Source: JBKEDH01 sp047975295 (GTDB lineage: Bacteria; Bacteroidota; Bacteroidia; Flavobacteriales; Flavobacteriaceae). Taken from it: 14,483 bases of DNA. The stretch is from contig JBKEDH010000066.1 in NCBI GenBank assembly GCA_047975295.1, positions 1 through 14,483 of the forward strand. Direction: 5' to 3'. A program made the position numbers and the translations under genes. Position 1 is the first letter of the stretch, and every line of letters begins with the position of its first letter. The notes beneath the pieces were generated by a model. That model saw only the letters and a list, made by a program, of their open reading frames with translations. It searched no databases and was not told the DNA's origin. Of the stretch, positions 7,129 to 14,270 are shown one piece after another.

Positions 7129-7839
7129 ATGTTAATACACACTAAGGCTATTGTTTTATCGAAGTTAAAGTATCGTGACAACGACTTAATCGTTAGGTGT
7201 TATACCCAACAGAAGGGCATACTGAGTTTTATGGTTCGTGGTATATTTAAAAGTAAAAAATCGACAGCTAAATCGGCGTATTTCCAACCGTTATCCCAAT
7301 TGTATTTAATAGTAGATTACAAAGAGAACCACTCGCTGCAATCCATAAAGGAAACCAAACCTGCTATGGTTTATTCCAGCTTGCATACCAATGTAATAAA
7401 GGCTTCGGTTGTTATGTTTTTATCGGAAGTTTTAACATATGTTTTAAAGGAAGAAGAAGCAAATGCAATACTTTATAGTTATTTAGAAACTACTTTGTCT
7501 TGGTTTGACGAACAAAACAATTTTGCTAACTTTCATCTGTTATTTCTGCTAAACTTAACCAAATATCTAGGCTTTTATCCCGATATAAAACACATTGATT
7601 ATCCTTATTTCAATCTAACCGACGGGAAGTTTTCACTATATAAAAGTACTGTATCTACACAAGATGTGGTATTGTTAAAACAGCTTTTAAACAGTAAATT
7701 TGATGGATTGTCCGAATTAAAGATACACTCAAAACAAAGAAAATCATTTTTAAGTATCCTATTAACTTATTATGGCTTACATTTGGGAGACTTTAAAAAG
7801 CCTAAGTCCTTAACCGTGCTTAATCAGGTCTTTAATTGA
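7129..7839 (+). CDS. recO: DNA repair protein RecO
   Basis: RecO works in the RecF-type recombination pathway: it binds ssDNA and SSB, anneals complementary strands and, with RecR, loads RecA. The 236-residue protein has an N-terminal OB fold (about 1-80; TKAIVLSKLKYRDNDLIVRCYTQQKG, then RGIF) followed by the helical C-terminal domain (about 85-236; FLSEVLTYVL, LLFLLNLTKYLGFYPD, LLTYYGLHL). The four-cysteine zinc site of some RecO proteins is absent, as I expect in Bacteroidota. ATG 7129 starts inside the TAATG at the right edge of the MITE, so its original 5' context was replaced by the insertion and any translational coupling to porZ was probably lost. recX follows after 20 nt. Confidence 0.93.
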   Translation: MLIHTKAIVLSKLKYRDNDLIVRCYTQQKGILSFMVRGIFKSKKSTAKSAYFQPLSQLYLIVDYKENHSLQSIKETKPAMVYSSLHTNVIKASVVMFLSEVLTYVLKEEEANAILYSYLETTLSWFDEQNNFANFHLLFLLNLTKYLGFYPDIKHIDYPYFNLTDGKFSLYKSTVSTQDVVLLKQLLNSKFDGLSELKIHSKQRKSFLSILLTYYGLHLGDFKKPKSLTVLNQVFN

Positions 7840-7859
7840 TTGTTTTTTAACAGTTTATA

Positions 7860-8342
7860 GTGCAGTCCAAAACAACATACACGTTAAAAGAAGCCATAAA
7901 AAAGTTGGAGTATTATTGTGCCTACCAAGAACGTTGCCATAGCGAAGTTATTAATAAATTGGAACAAATGCACATGATACCCGAAGCAATCGATGTTGTT
8001 GTGGTACATCTTATAGAAAACAATTTTTTAAATGAAGAACGTTTTGCCAAAAGTTTTGTTTCTGGTAAATTTAAAATTAAGGGCTGGGGGAAAAACCGTT
8101 TAACACTTGAGCTTAAAAAGAAAGGGATTGGCAAAACCAATATAAATTTGGCACTTACCGAAATTGACGATGATGATTACCTAAACCACTTTAATAATCT
8201 TGCCAACAAACGGGCAAACACAATAAAGGAAAGCAATAGCTATAAAAAGAAAAAAAAGTTTATCGATTATTTTTTATATCGTGGTTGGGAACCTTATTTG
8301 GTTTACGATAAAGCTAATGAATTGATAAACAATCGATACTAA
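7860..8342 (+). CDS. recX: Regulatory protein RecX
   Basis: RecX binds RecA filaments and limits their activity. The 160-residue basic helical protein shows the RecX pattern: LKEAIKKLEYYCAYQERCHSEV (about 9-30), HLIENNFLNEERFAKSFVSG (50-69), then KGWGKNRLTLELKKKGI (74-90) and a lysine-rich region (129-133) leading to FIDYFLYRGWEPYLV. The start is GTG at 7860: an in-frame TAA lies at 7848-7850, ATA and TTT codons are the only others between, and the first ATG is at residue 37, inside the conserved domain. It follows recO by 20 nt and is probably co-transcribed, linking two modulators of RecA. Confidence 0.9.
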   Translation: MQSKTTYTLKEAIKKLEYYCAYQERCHSEVINKLEQMHMIPEAIDVVVVHLIENNFLNEERFAKSFVSGKFKIKGWGKNRLTLELKKKGIGKTNINLALTEIDDDDYLNHFNNLANKRANTIKESNSYKKKKKFIDYFLYRGWEPYLVYDKANELINNRY

Positions 8343-8423
8343 TTTAAAAATATATCCATTGGCGACTACTTCCTTCACTAAAAATAAACCTATTTGATTT
8401 TATGTTAAAAAAGAAAAAAATTG

Positions 8424-8431
8424 TAGGTTTG
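8424..8431 (+). promoter_or_regulatory. Candidate -7 box for the TerB-like gene
   Basis: TAGGTTTG matches TAnnTTTG exactly, 25 nt before the ATG, predicting a start near 8439. No canonical TTTG box is at the right distance (TTTG at 8393-8396 is 27 nt away). It lies in the 114-nt gap after recX, suggesting the TerB-like gene has its own promoter. Confidence 0.4.
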
Positions 8432-8456
8432 TGGCTTAACTGAAACTGAAAAATAT

Positions 8457-8888
8457 ATGTCGTTTTCCGATTTATTCGATAGCGGTTTTAAAAAACGTAA
8501 CGAAGACCATTTTGCAGCTATTGTTCGTGTTGCCATGAACGATGGTAAAATAAGTGATGAAGAAAAATCCTTTTTGGATCGTTTGGCTAGAAATTTAGAT
8601 ATTAGTGAAAGTGATTATGCCGAAATTTTAAACGATTACAGCACGCATCCTATAAATCCGCCACACGATTACGAACGTCGATTAGAGCGTTTATACGATT
8701 TATCCCGTATGGTTTATGTCGATCATATTAAAGGTGACCCGGAGGTTGATTTATTAACCAAAATTAGTATCGGACTTGGTTTCCATTCCGAAAATGCTAA
8801 ATATATTGTCAATAAAGCCTTAACTCTTATTGAAGAAGGGGCCGACCTCGATGATTTTATCCATAAAATGAAAAACATGAACAGATAG
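8457..8888 (+). CDS. TerB-family (tellurite resistance TerB-like) cytoplasmic protein
   Basis: The 143-residue all-helical protein carries the TerB-like core: FAAIVRVAMNDGKISDEEKSFL (19-40) with the acidic D29/D34/E35/E36 cluster, LARNLDISESDYAEIL (43-58), and a second repeat-like part with LYDLSRMVYVDHIKGDPEVDLLTKISIGLGF (79-109). Family members occur in stress and metal-response contexts, but isolated chromosomal TerB domains have no settled function; tellurite resistance should not be assumed, since no terC, terD or terZ neighbour is present. Start ATG 8457 is preceded by a TAnnTTTG box. A bidirectional terminator starts 5 nt after the stop codon and separates it from the convergent EamA gene. 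Confidence 0.8.
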   Translation: MSFSDLFDSGFKKRNEDHFAAIVRVAMNDGKISDEEKSFLDRLARNLDISESDYAEILNDYSTHPINPPHDYERRLERLYDLSRMVYVDHIKGDPEVDLLTKISIGLGFHSENAKYIVNKALTLIEEGADLDDFIHKMKNMNR

Positions 8889-8893
8889 TAGAT

Positions 8894-8923
8894 AAAAAGC
8901 AAACTGAAAAAAGTTTGCTTTTT
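8894..8923. terminator. Bidirectional terminator between terB-like and EamA genes
   Basis: AAAAAGCAAACT (8894-8905) and AGTTTGCTTTTT (8912-8923) form a perfect 12-bp stem with a 6-nt loop (GAAAAA). T runs lie beyond the stem on the plus strand and A runs serve the minus strand. The right arm abuts the EamA stop codon at 8924-8926. Confidence 0.9.
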
Positions 8924-9805
8924 TTATTCTGGTTTTTTAAGTAATCCTTGCCTAAATACTGGTTTATTATAAAAAGTTATCCGAATACCAAATAACAAAA
9001 TAATACCACCTACTACCATTTGCAGGGTTATAGTTTCATCTATAAATAACCATGCCAAGAAAGAAGCCAATATGCCTTGTGCCAACAAACTTACCGAAAC
9101 CCGTGTAGCTCGCATATACTTGGTTGCATAACTAATAAGTATCCACGCCAATAACTGGCATATCACTGCTTGGGCTACCAGCACTAACCAGCCTGAGTTC
9201 GAAAAGCCCGAGAAAGGTTCGTTTAACAGGAACGATACAATACTGAGATATACCGACGATGCGCATAAACTAATCGTCATAAACGTAAGTACATTCATGG
9301 TTTTAAGTACACGTTTGCTAATAAGCATATAAAAAGCGTAAAACACGCCCGAAAGCACTCCAAAGCTAAATGCACGATCAAAATACAAATCTTTAAATAC
9401 TGTAAAACCTACCAATAAAACCATACCAATAACAGCAATAGCAGTGCCTATCCAAAAATTTATGGGCTTATCTTTGTAAAACAAAAGCATTAAAACACCC
9501 ACCCAAATAGGCGATAAATTGGTTAATAAAGAAGCTTGTGTTGCTGTAGATTCCTGTATGGCAATATTCCATACCGCAACATCACTACCAAAAATAACAC
9601 CGCATAAAGCAGCCAAAATAGCTGTTTGGGTTTTTGGTATTTTAAACTGCTTGATTATTAATACGTAAGGCAATATCAAAACAAACGAAAATAACATTCG
9701 ATAAAATGCCGAAATAACACCCGGTGTTAGATTTAATTTTACCAAAATGGGGAATATGGAAATACACAATATCCCTACAGCCAACGCTATCCTTGCCCTT
9801 TTCAT
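8924..9805 (-). CDS. EamA-family (DMT superfamily) transporter
   Basis: The 293-residue polytopic inner-membrane protein has about ten hydrophobic helices arranged as two EamA repeats (roughly residues 5-135 and 148-282). The first starts ALAVGILCISIFPILVKL with the family signature of a small-residue-rich helix, then ISAFYRMLFSFVLILPYVLI. ATQASLLTNLSPIWVGVLMLLF (88-109) and SVSLLAQGILASFLAWLFI are the characteristic late helices of each half. Members export amino acids, nucleobases or other metabolites; the substrate here cannot be told. It starts 14 nt after the tex stop, so it is probably co-transcribed with tex, and it ends at a shared bidirectional terminator. Confidence 0.88.
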   Translation of the reverse strand: MKRARIALAVGILCISIFPILVKLNLTPGVISAFYRMLFSFVLILPYVLIIKQFKIPKTQTAILAALCGVIFGSDVAVWNIAIQESTATQASLLTNLSPIWVGVLMLLFYKDKPINFWIGTAIAVIGMVLLVGFTVFKDLYFDRAFSFGVLSGVFYAFYMLISKRVLKTMNVLTFMTISLCASSVYLSIVSFLLNEPFSGFSNSGWLVLVAQAVICQLLAWILISYATKYMRATRVSVSLLAQGILASFLAWLFIDETITLQMVVGGIILLFGIRITFYNKPVFRQGLLKKPE

Positions 9806-9819
9806 TCTGATTCGATTAT

Positions 9820-11952
9820 TTATTTATGTAGTTTTAACTGAATACGCTTTCGTGGAATATCAACCTGCAGTACCTTAACAATAACCTGTTGGTGTAATTG
9901 AACGTGGGCATTAACATCGCTAACAAAGCTGTCCGATAAATTTGAAATATGTATAAGGCCGCTTTCTTTAATACCAATATCGACAAAAGCACCAAAATTG
10001 GTAATGTTGTTTACAATACCGGGCAGGAGTTGACCTTCGTACAAATTGGTTATGGTTTTTATATTTTGATTAAATGTAAATACTTTAGCTTGTTCGCGAA
10101 TGTCTAAACCGGGTTTTTCCAGTTCTTTTACAATATCTTGCAATGTTGGCAAACCAACAGTATCGGTACAGTATGGTTTTAAATCAATTTTGTCTAACAG
10201 GGTTTTATTCCCTATTAATTCGGTAACCGAAACCCCTTCGTTCTTGGCCATTTGTTTTACAACGACATAGCTTTCGGGGTGGACAGCCGAATCGTCCAAT
10301 GGGTTTTCGGCTTGTTTAATTCGTAAAAATGCAGCACCCTGTTGAAAGGCTTTATCACCCAATCTCGGAACGTTTAAAATAGCTTTTCTATTGGGAAAAG
10401 CACCATTTTTGGTACGGTAGGCCACAATATTATCGGCCAGTTTTTCGCCTATGCCCGAAACATAGCTTAATAGACTTTTACTGGCAGTATTTATATTTAC
10501 ACCAACGGCATTGACACAGCTTTCTACTACGCGATCCAATTCGCTTTTTAGTTTTGTCTGATCCACATCGTGTTGATACTGTCCTACACCAATAGATTTG
10601 GCATCGATTTTAACCAGTTCGGCCAATGGATCCTGTAATCTACGCCCGATGGATACCGAACCCCGAACGGTAACATCGTAATTGGGAAATTCTTCTCGGG
10701 CTATTTTCGATGCCGAATAAATACTGGCTCCTGCTTCGCTTACCACAAACACCTGGATATCGTGCTTAAAGCGTATTTTTCTTATCATTGTTTCTGTTTC
10801 GCGCGATGCCGTACCGTTGCCAATGGCAATAGCTTCAATTTGATAGGCTTCGGTAAGTGAACTTATTTTTTTTATGGTTCCAATAGTGTTGTTTTGTGGC
10901 GGATGCGGGTAAACTGTTTCGTTGTAAAGTAAATTGCCTTGGGCATCTAAGCATACTATTTTACAGCCTGTACGAAATCCGGGATCGATAGCCAAAACCC
11001 GTTTTTCGCCCAAAGGAGAACCCAGAAGCAATTGTTTTAGATTTTTGGCAAATACTGTAATGGCTGCATCATCGGCTTTGGTTTTGGCATTTTGTAGGGC
11101 TTCGTTACTTAACGATGGTAATAATAAACGTTTGTAAGCATCTTTAATAGCCAATTCAATCTGTTTGGAGCAATTGTTCTCGGAACGTATTATCCTATCT
11201 TTTATTTTGGACAAGGCCTGTTCGTTGTCTATTTCAATTTTTGTCTTTATAAAACCTTCGGATTCGGCTCGTAAAATAGCTAATAAACGGTGGGACGGAA
11301 TACGGTTTAAAGGCTCTTCCCAATTAAAATAATCTTTAAATTTTTGTGCTGCTTCATTCGTGGTGTCTTCTTTCTTTTTTACTTCTTTTGTCGAAATAAT
11401 GGCAAACCGTTCTAATTGATATCGGATATTGTTACGTATATCGCTGCGTTCGTTAATCCATTCGGCAATAATATGCCGTGCACCTTCTAAAGCTTCGTCT
11501 GTAGAAGTTAATGTTCCTTTTACGTATTTAAAAGCGGTAGATTCGATATTGCTGGCATTTTGTGCCATAATAATTTTGGATAGAGGTTCCAAGCCTTGTT
11601 GACGTGCTTTTTCTGCCTTGGTCTTACGGCTTTTTTTGTAAGGTAAGTATAAATCTTCCAAAGTTGTTAGGCTTTGTAATACCTCAATCTTTTGCTGTAG
11701 TTCGGGTGTTAAAACGCCTTGTTCTTCCAAAGCGTTTAAAATAGCCGTCTTGCGTTTTTCAAGTGCGCTAAATAGTTCCTTGTACTTTACTATTTCGGCT
11801 ATTTGTACTTCATCGAGATTTCCGGTGCGTTCCTTTCGGTAACGTGAAATAAAGGGAATGGTACAATCTTCGTTAAGTAATTCCAATGTATTTTTTACCG
11901 ACTGTTGTGGTAGTTCTATTTTGGAAAGAATATAGTTTATGGTTGATGTCAT
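9820..11952 (-). CDS. tex: Tex-family RNA-binding protein with S1 domain
   Basis: The 710-residue protein has the Tex layout: helical N-terminal domain (about 1-190; TIPFISRYRKERTGNLDE at 31-48, TLEDLYLPYKKSRKTKA at 97-113), a YqgF-like RNase H fold (about 317-445; VLAIDPGFRTGCKIV at 319-333, IGNGTASRETE at 377-387), the GQYQHDVDQ segment (457-465), helix-hairpin-helix repeats (about 485-545; LLSYVSGIGEKLADNIVAYR), and a C-terminal S1 domain (about 640-708; GIVNNITNFGAFVDIG, SGLIHIS). Known: bacterial relatives of Spt6, nucleic-acid-binding cytoplasmic proteins implicated in transcription. Length is slightly below the usual 750-780 but no domain is missing. The EamA gene follows after 14 nt. 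Confidence 0.95.
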   Translation of the reverse strand: MTSTINYILSKIELPQQSVKNTLELLNEDCTIPFISRYRKERTGNLDEVQIAEIVKYKELFSALEKRKTAILNALEEQGVLTPELQQKIEVLQSLTTLEDLYLPYKKSRKTKAEKARQQGLEPLSKIIMAQNASNIESTAFKYVKGTLTSTDEALEGARHIIAEWINERSDIRNNIRYQLERFAIISTKEVKKKEDTTNEAAQKFKDYFNWEEPLNRIPSHRLLAILRAESEGFIKTKIEIDNEQALSKIKDRIIRSENNCSKQIELAIKDAYKRLLLPSLSNEALQNAKTKADDAAITVFAKNLKQLLLGSPLGEKRVLAIDPGFRTGCKIVCLDAQGNLLYNETVYPHPPQNNTIGTIKKISSLTEAYQIEAIAIGNGTASRETETMIRKIRFKHDIQVFVVSEAGASIYSASKIAREEFPNYDVTVRGSVSIGRRLQDPLAELVKIDAKSIGVGQYQHDVDQTKLKSELDRVVESCVNAVGVNINTASKSLLSYVSGIGEKLADNIVAYRTKNGAFPNRKAILNVPRLGDKAFQQGAAFLRIKQAENPLDDSAVHPESYVVVKQMAKNEGVSVTELIGNKTLLDKIDLKPYCTDTVGLPTLQDIVKELEKPGLDIREQAKVFTFNQNIKTITNLYEGQLLPGIVNNITNFGAFVDIGIKESGLIHISNLSDSFVSDVNAHVQLHQQVIVKVLQVDIPRKRIQLKLHK

Positions 11953-11965
11953 TTGGTTTTATTTC

Positions 11966-12011
11966 AAAAAAAAATCCCACTTTCAAAAATAATATTGAAA
12001 ATGGGATTTTT
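11966..12011 (-). terminator. Terminator of the OmpA lipoprotein operon
   Basis: AAAAATCCCA (11970-11979) and TTTCAA (11981-11986) pair with TTGAAA (11995-12000) and TGGGATTTTT (12002-12011), a stem of 16 pairs with one C/A mismatch and an 8-nt loop. Read on the minus strand it is followed by a run of nine U (11966-11974) and starts 18 nt after the OmpA stop. Confidence 0.9.
11984..11991 (-). promoter_or_regulatory. Possible tex -7 box inside the terminator loop
   Basis: The minus strand reads TATTTTTG, an exact TAnnTTTG match, at the apex of the preceding terminator. It would start transcription near 11977, about 25 nt before the tex ATG. The gap upstream of tex is only 77 nt and mostly hairpin, so either tex has its promoter here or it relies on readthrough. 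No good -33 box is seen. Confidence 0.25.
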
Positions 12012-12029
12012 AAATTTTTATACGTAAAA

Positions 12030-12731
12030 TTAATTTCCAGTTTGTTGTTGCGCTTCTTCTATCATTTTTTCATTTGGAAGAATAGCCACATTTACACGTC
12101 GGTTTTTGGCACGGCCTTCGGCAGTTGTGTTATCGGCGATGGGCTGTTCTTCTCCAAACCATTTGGTTGTAAGCCTTCCTGACGAAATACCGTTTTGCGT
12201 TAAGTAACCAGTAACCGAATTGGCCCGATTTTTAGAAAGTGTCATATTATACGTATCTGCTCCCGTACTATCGGTATGTCCAACAACTAAAATGTTAGTG
12301 TCGGGATATTCCTTAAACACACCAATTAACTTATCTAAAGTTTCTTGCGAAGCAGCATTGATATTGTATTTATTAGTATCGAAATTTACACCGCTATTTT
12401 CGTCGAAGGTAACTACAATACCGTTATCGACACGCTCTACCTGTGCTCCGGGAATTTCTTCTTCGATTTGTTGTGCCTGTTTGTCCATTTTATTACCTAT
12501 AAGTACACCGGCACCACCACCAATAACACCACCAATAACGGCGCCTAACTCACCATTACCGCCTTTACCGAGATTATTACCTAAAATGGCTCCTAAAATA
12601 GTCCCTCCGGTAGCACCAATAACGGCACCTTTTTGTTTATTATTGGCGTTTTGTACCGATTTACAGTTGGTAAAACTAATAAGGATTAAACCTGATAAAA
12701 GTATAAGTCCTGCTTTTTTTATCGTTTTCAT
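12030..12731 (-). CDS. OmpA-family lipoprotein with glycine-zipper segment
   Basis: The 233-residue protein has a lipoprotein signal peptide ending in a lipobox-like SFTNC with C23 as the lipidation site. A glycine-zipper hydrophobic stretch follows (about 35-80; GAVIGATGGTILGAILGNNLG and GAVIGGVIGGGAGVLIGN), then an OmpA C-terminal peptidoglycan-binding domain (about 100-218). This has the diaminopimelate-binding residues D154 in GHTDSTGADTYN and R169 in LSKNRANSV, plus NRRVNVAI. It probably tethers the outer membrane to peptidoglycan, as in Pal or YiaD-like lipoproteins. It lies 103 nt downstream of the lipocalin-like gene, and I see no TAnnTTTG box in that gap, which suggests an operon. 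A strong terminator ends the unit. Confidence 0.93.
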   Translation of the reverse strand: MKTIKKAGLILLSGLILISFTNCKSVQNANNKQKGAVIGATGGTILGAILGNNLGKGGNGELGAVIGGVIGGGAGVLIGNKMDKQAQQIEEEIPGAQVERVDNGIVVTFDENSGVNFDTNKYNINAASQETLDKLIGVFKEYPDTNILVVGHTDSTGADTYNMTLSKNRANSVTGYLTQNGISSGRLTTKWFGEEQPIADNTTAEGRAKNRRVNVAILPNEKMIEEAQQQTGN

Positions 12732-12834
12732 CTATTTTTTGAATTTTTATAACAAGTTGTTTTTTAGTAATTTAATTATGTTGATTGATATTGGCTATTG
12801 CCTGCCAAATGCCCATTATGGGTTTCATGTTTTC

Positions 12835-13305
12835 TTAAGATTTTATAAAATTCATGGTTATGGTAAAAGGTTTCCCTTCTACGTTTACGGTTTGTTGCCA
12901 TTGCATATCGGTATCGGATAATGCCGTAAGCTGCAAACGGAACCCTTGATTGGTGGACGATTTATGTTTAGCATCGGTTGGTTTTAACAAAAAGCTGTAC
13001 AGCCCTGTTGCAGCATCGACCTCTTGTATGGTAAACACAAAATAGCGGTCGCCCACAGCACAGTCGGAACCATTTATAGTGTACGTTCCTGTATTATTAT
13101 TGGGGATAAACTGCCATGTACTCCCTTCAAAACATTCTTTAGAAACATCGTTTAGCAAGCTTACGTTAAACGTCCCACTCTCACTATAAGTAATGTTGTT
13201 GAGAGCCCAGTTTCCTTTTATTACTTTTTTGGAGTCCCGAACTACTTTCGAAGTTCCACAAGACACTAATCCAATGGTTAAAACTAATAACAGTATTCGT
13301 TTCAT
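12835..13305 (-). CDS. Lipocalin-like lipoprotein
   Basis: The 156-residue protein has a lipoprotein signal (MKRILLLVLTIGLVSC, lipidation at C16). The mature part is predicted beta-rich and opens with the GxW pattern of lipocalin-like folds (KGNWALNNITY, 30-40), then alternating strands such as STWQFIPNNNTGTYTI, RYFVFTIQEVD and FRLQLTALSDTDMQWQQTV, and ends with FTITMNFIKS. Two cysteines (in KECFEG and GSDCAVG) could form a disulfide in the envelope. Lipocalin-like lipoproteins of this type are common beside OmpA lipoproteins in flavobacteria as I remember, which fits the downstream OmpA gene. Ligand and role are unknown. The fold assignment rests on pattern only. Confidence 0.75.
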   Translation of the reverse strand: MKRILLLVLTIGLVSCGTSKVVRDSKKVIKGNWALNNITYSESGTFNVSLLNDVSKECFEGSTWQFIPNNNTGTYTINGSDCAVGDRYFVFTIQEVDAATGLYSFLLKPTDAKHKSSTNQGFRLQLTALSDTDMQWQQTVNVEGKPFTITMNFIKS

Positions 13306-13477
13306 ATGCTTTATGTTTATTGTTGTTTTATTGTTTGACGAAATATACCCATAATTATTTTTTTTTTTGATAAGCTACAGCTTTCATATCATATAAGCAT
13401 TTTTTATATGCTGAATTTTTAATTATGTACGATGTTACTTTGATTATAGATTTTTAATAAATCTACTTCTTTGGACA

Positions 13478-13485
13478 CAAAGATA
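13478..13485 (-). promoter_or_regulatory. Candidate promoter for the lipocalin-OmpA operon, within an inverted repeat
   Basis: The minus strand reads TATCTTTG, an exact TAnnTTTG match, predicting a start near 13471 and a leader of about 165 nt. It overlaps an inverted repeat, GACACA (13474-13479) and TGTGTC (13490-13495), which could be an operator. No clear TTTG box is seen upstream. The rest of the 13306-13691 gap is AT-rich with a 10-T run near 13365 and no gene that I can support. Confidence 0.35.
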
Positions 13486-13666
13486 CTGATGTGTCACATT
13501 AAATGTTGAAAAATTTAGGTGTAAACACCATGATTTAACGAAAGATTAAGAAATGCTTAAAATGATAATTTTTAGCAAATAGAAAAGTTTAAATATCTTC
13601 TATAAGCTATTAACCGAAAATACCAACTTTTAAAAATTCTTTAACAAAAATCCAAAAACTAAACAG

Positions 13667-13674
13667 TATATTAG
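13667..13674 (+). promoter_or_regulatory. Candidate promoter for the 98-aa gene
   Basis: TATATTAG followed by CACC differs from TAnnTTTG by one base and would start transcription near 13680, about 12 nt before the ATG at 13692. No strong -33 box is visible. Confidence 0.35.
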
Positions 13675-13691
13675 CACCTTAATTTTTTTAG

Positions 13692-13988
13692 ATGGCCAAA
13701 ACATCCATTGCAATATTTTTTACGGTACTCTTTATGGCATTGATAGTAACGCCTACTGTTATTGTTGCATTGGACAACACGTTCGATACTTCTATTTTTT
13801 ATTCGATGGCCGAAGAAGAGGAAAACGGAAAACAGAAAAACGTACTCTCTCCTTTTTCCTTGCAGAATAACGATATGACTACAAATTTTGAACTGAAAAA
13901 CCTTTTGGCATTTTCCTATCAGTTTAAAAAATATGCGAAACCACATCTTAATTTGGTATCGCCTCCTCCCGAACCGCACATATTATAA
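13692..13988 (+). CDS. Small membrane-anchored or secreted protein with PPPE tail, 98 aa, unknown function
   Basis: The protein has a hydrophobic N-terminal helix (about residues 5-27, SIAIFFTVLFMALIVTPTVIVA), an acidic patch EEEE (41-44) and a short C-terminal motif SPPPEPHIL. The helix is either an uncleaved anchor or a signal peptide, which places the rest in the periplasm. I recall similar short proteins with a PPPE-type tail next to SulP-type transporter genes in flavobacteria, and a decayed sulP lies 282 nt downstream here; that link comes from memory and context. It appears intact, with a plausible promoter just upstream, so it may have outlived its partner. Function cannot be assigned. 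Confidence 0.65.
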   Translation: MAKTSIAIFFTVLFMALIVTPTVIVALDNTFDTSIFYSMAEEEENGKQKNVLSPFSLQNNDMTTNFELKNLLAFSYQFKKYAKPHLNLVSPPPEPHIL

Positions 13989-14270
13989 TTATTTTTTTAC
14001 AGGATTTTTTCGAAAATTGACATATTCGGCATTTGTTGGATATAGTTATTCGGTGTGTATCAATCTATATTCAAAATTAATTACCATATAGGCTGATTTT
14101 CTTATAGTTAAGTTGGGTTGGGCGAATGGAGATATCTATTATATTCTTCATTTTACTACAACCAATATTGGTTCCTAGCCCGAAACAAATAATTTTTTTT
14201 CGAAAAAACCCATCAACTAAGTTTAACTGCTTTTGGCCTAATTTAAAGCCAAGTGCAAAAATATTATAAT
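13989..14270 (+). other. Gap upstream of sulP, possibly containing decayed coding sequence
   Basis: No intact gene is visible. The frame 13999-14220 reads 73 codons with only two internal stops (TAG 14089-14091 and 14176-14178), including fragments such as KLTYSAFVGYSYSVCINLY, which resembles a membrane helix. TTTTTTCGAAAA-like sequence occurs twice (around 14005-14016 and 14193-14207), and a short inverted repeat TTGGC/GCCAA lies just before sulP (about 14233-14253). Any of these may be chance in AT-rich DNA. Confidence 0.25.

Noticed and set aside
8457..8888. Tellurite-resistance operon
   Set aside because: Only a single TerB-like gene is present; none of terA, terC, terD, terE or terZ is nearby, so no resistance system can be claimed.
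12220..12921. Plus-strand ORF of 233 codons across the OmpA and lipocalin genes
   Set aside because: It is antisense to two well-supported lipoprotein genes, and its composition (Pro/Ile/Leu-rich) is what the complement of the glycine-zipper region produces.
14253..14270. Upstream GTG as the sulP start
   Set aside because: The added residues (MQKYYN) do not belong to the family N-terminus, whereas MFKTIKNDLP from ATG 14271 does.
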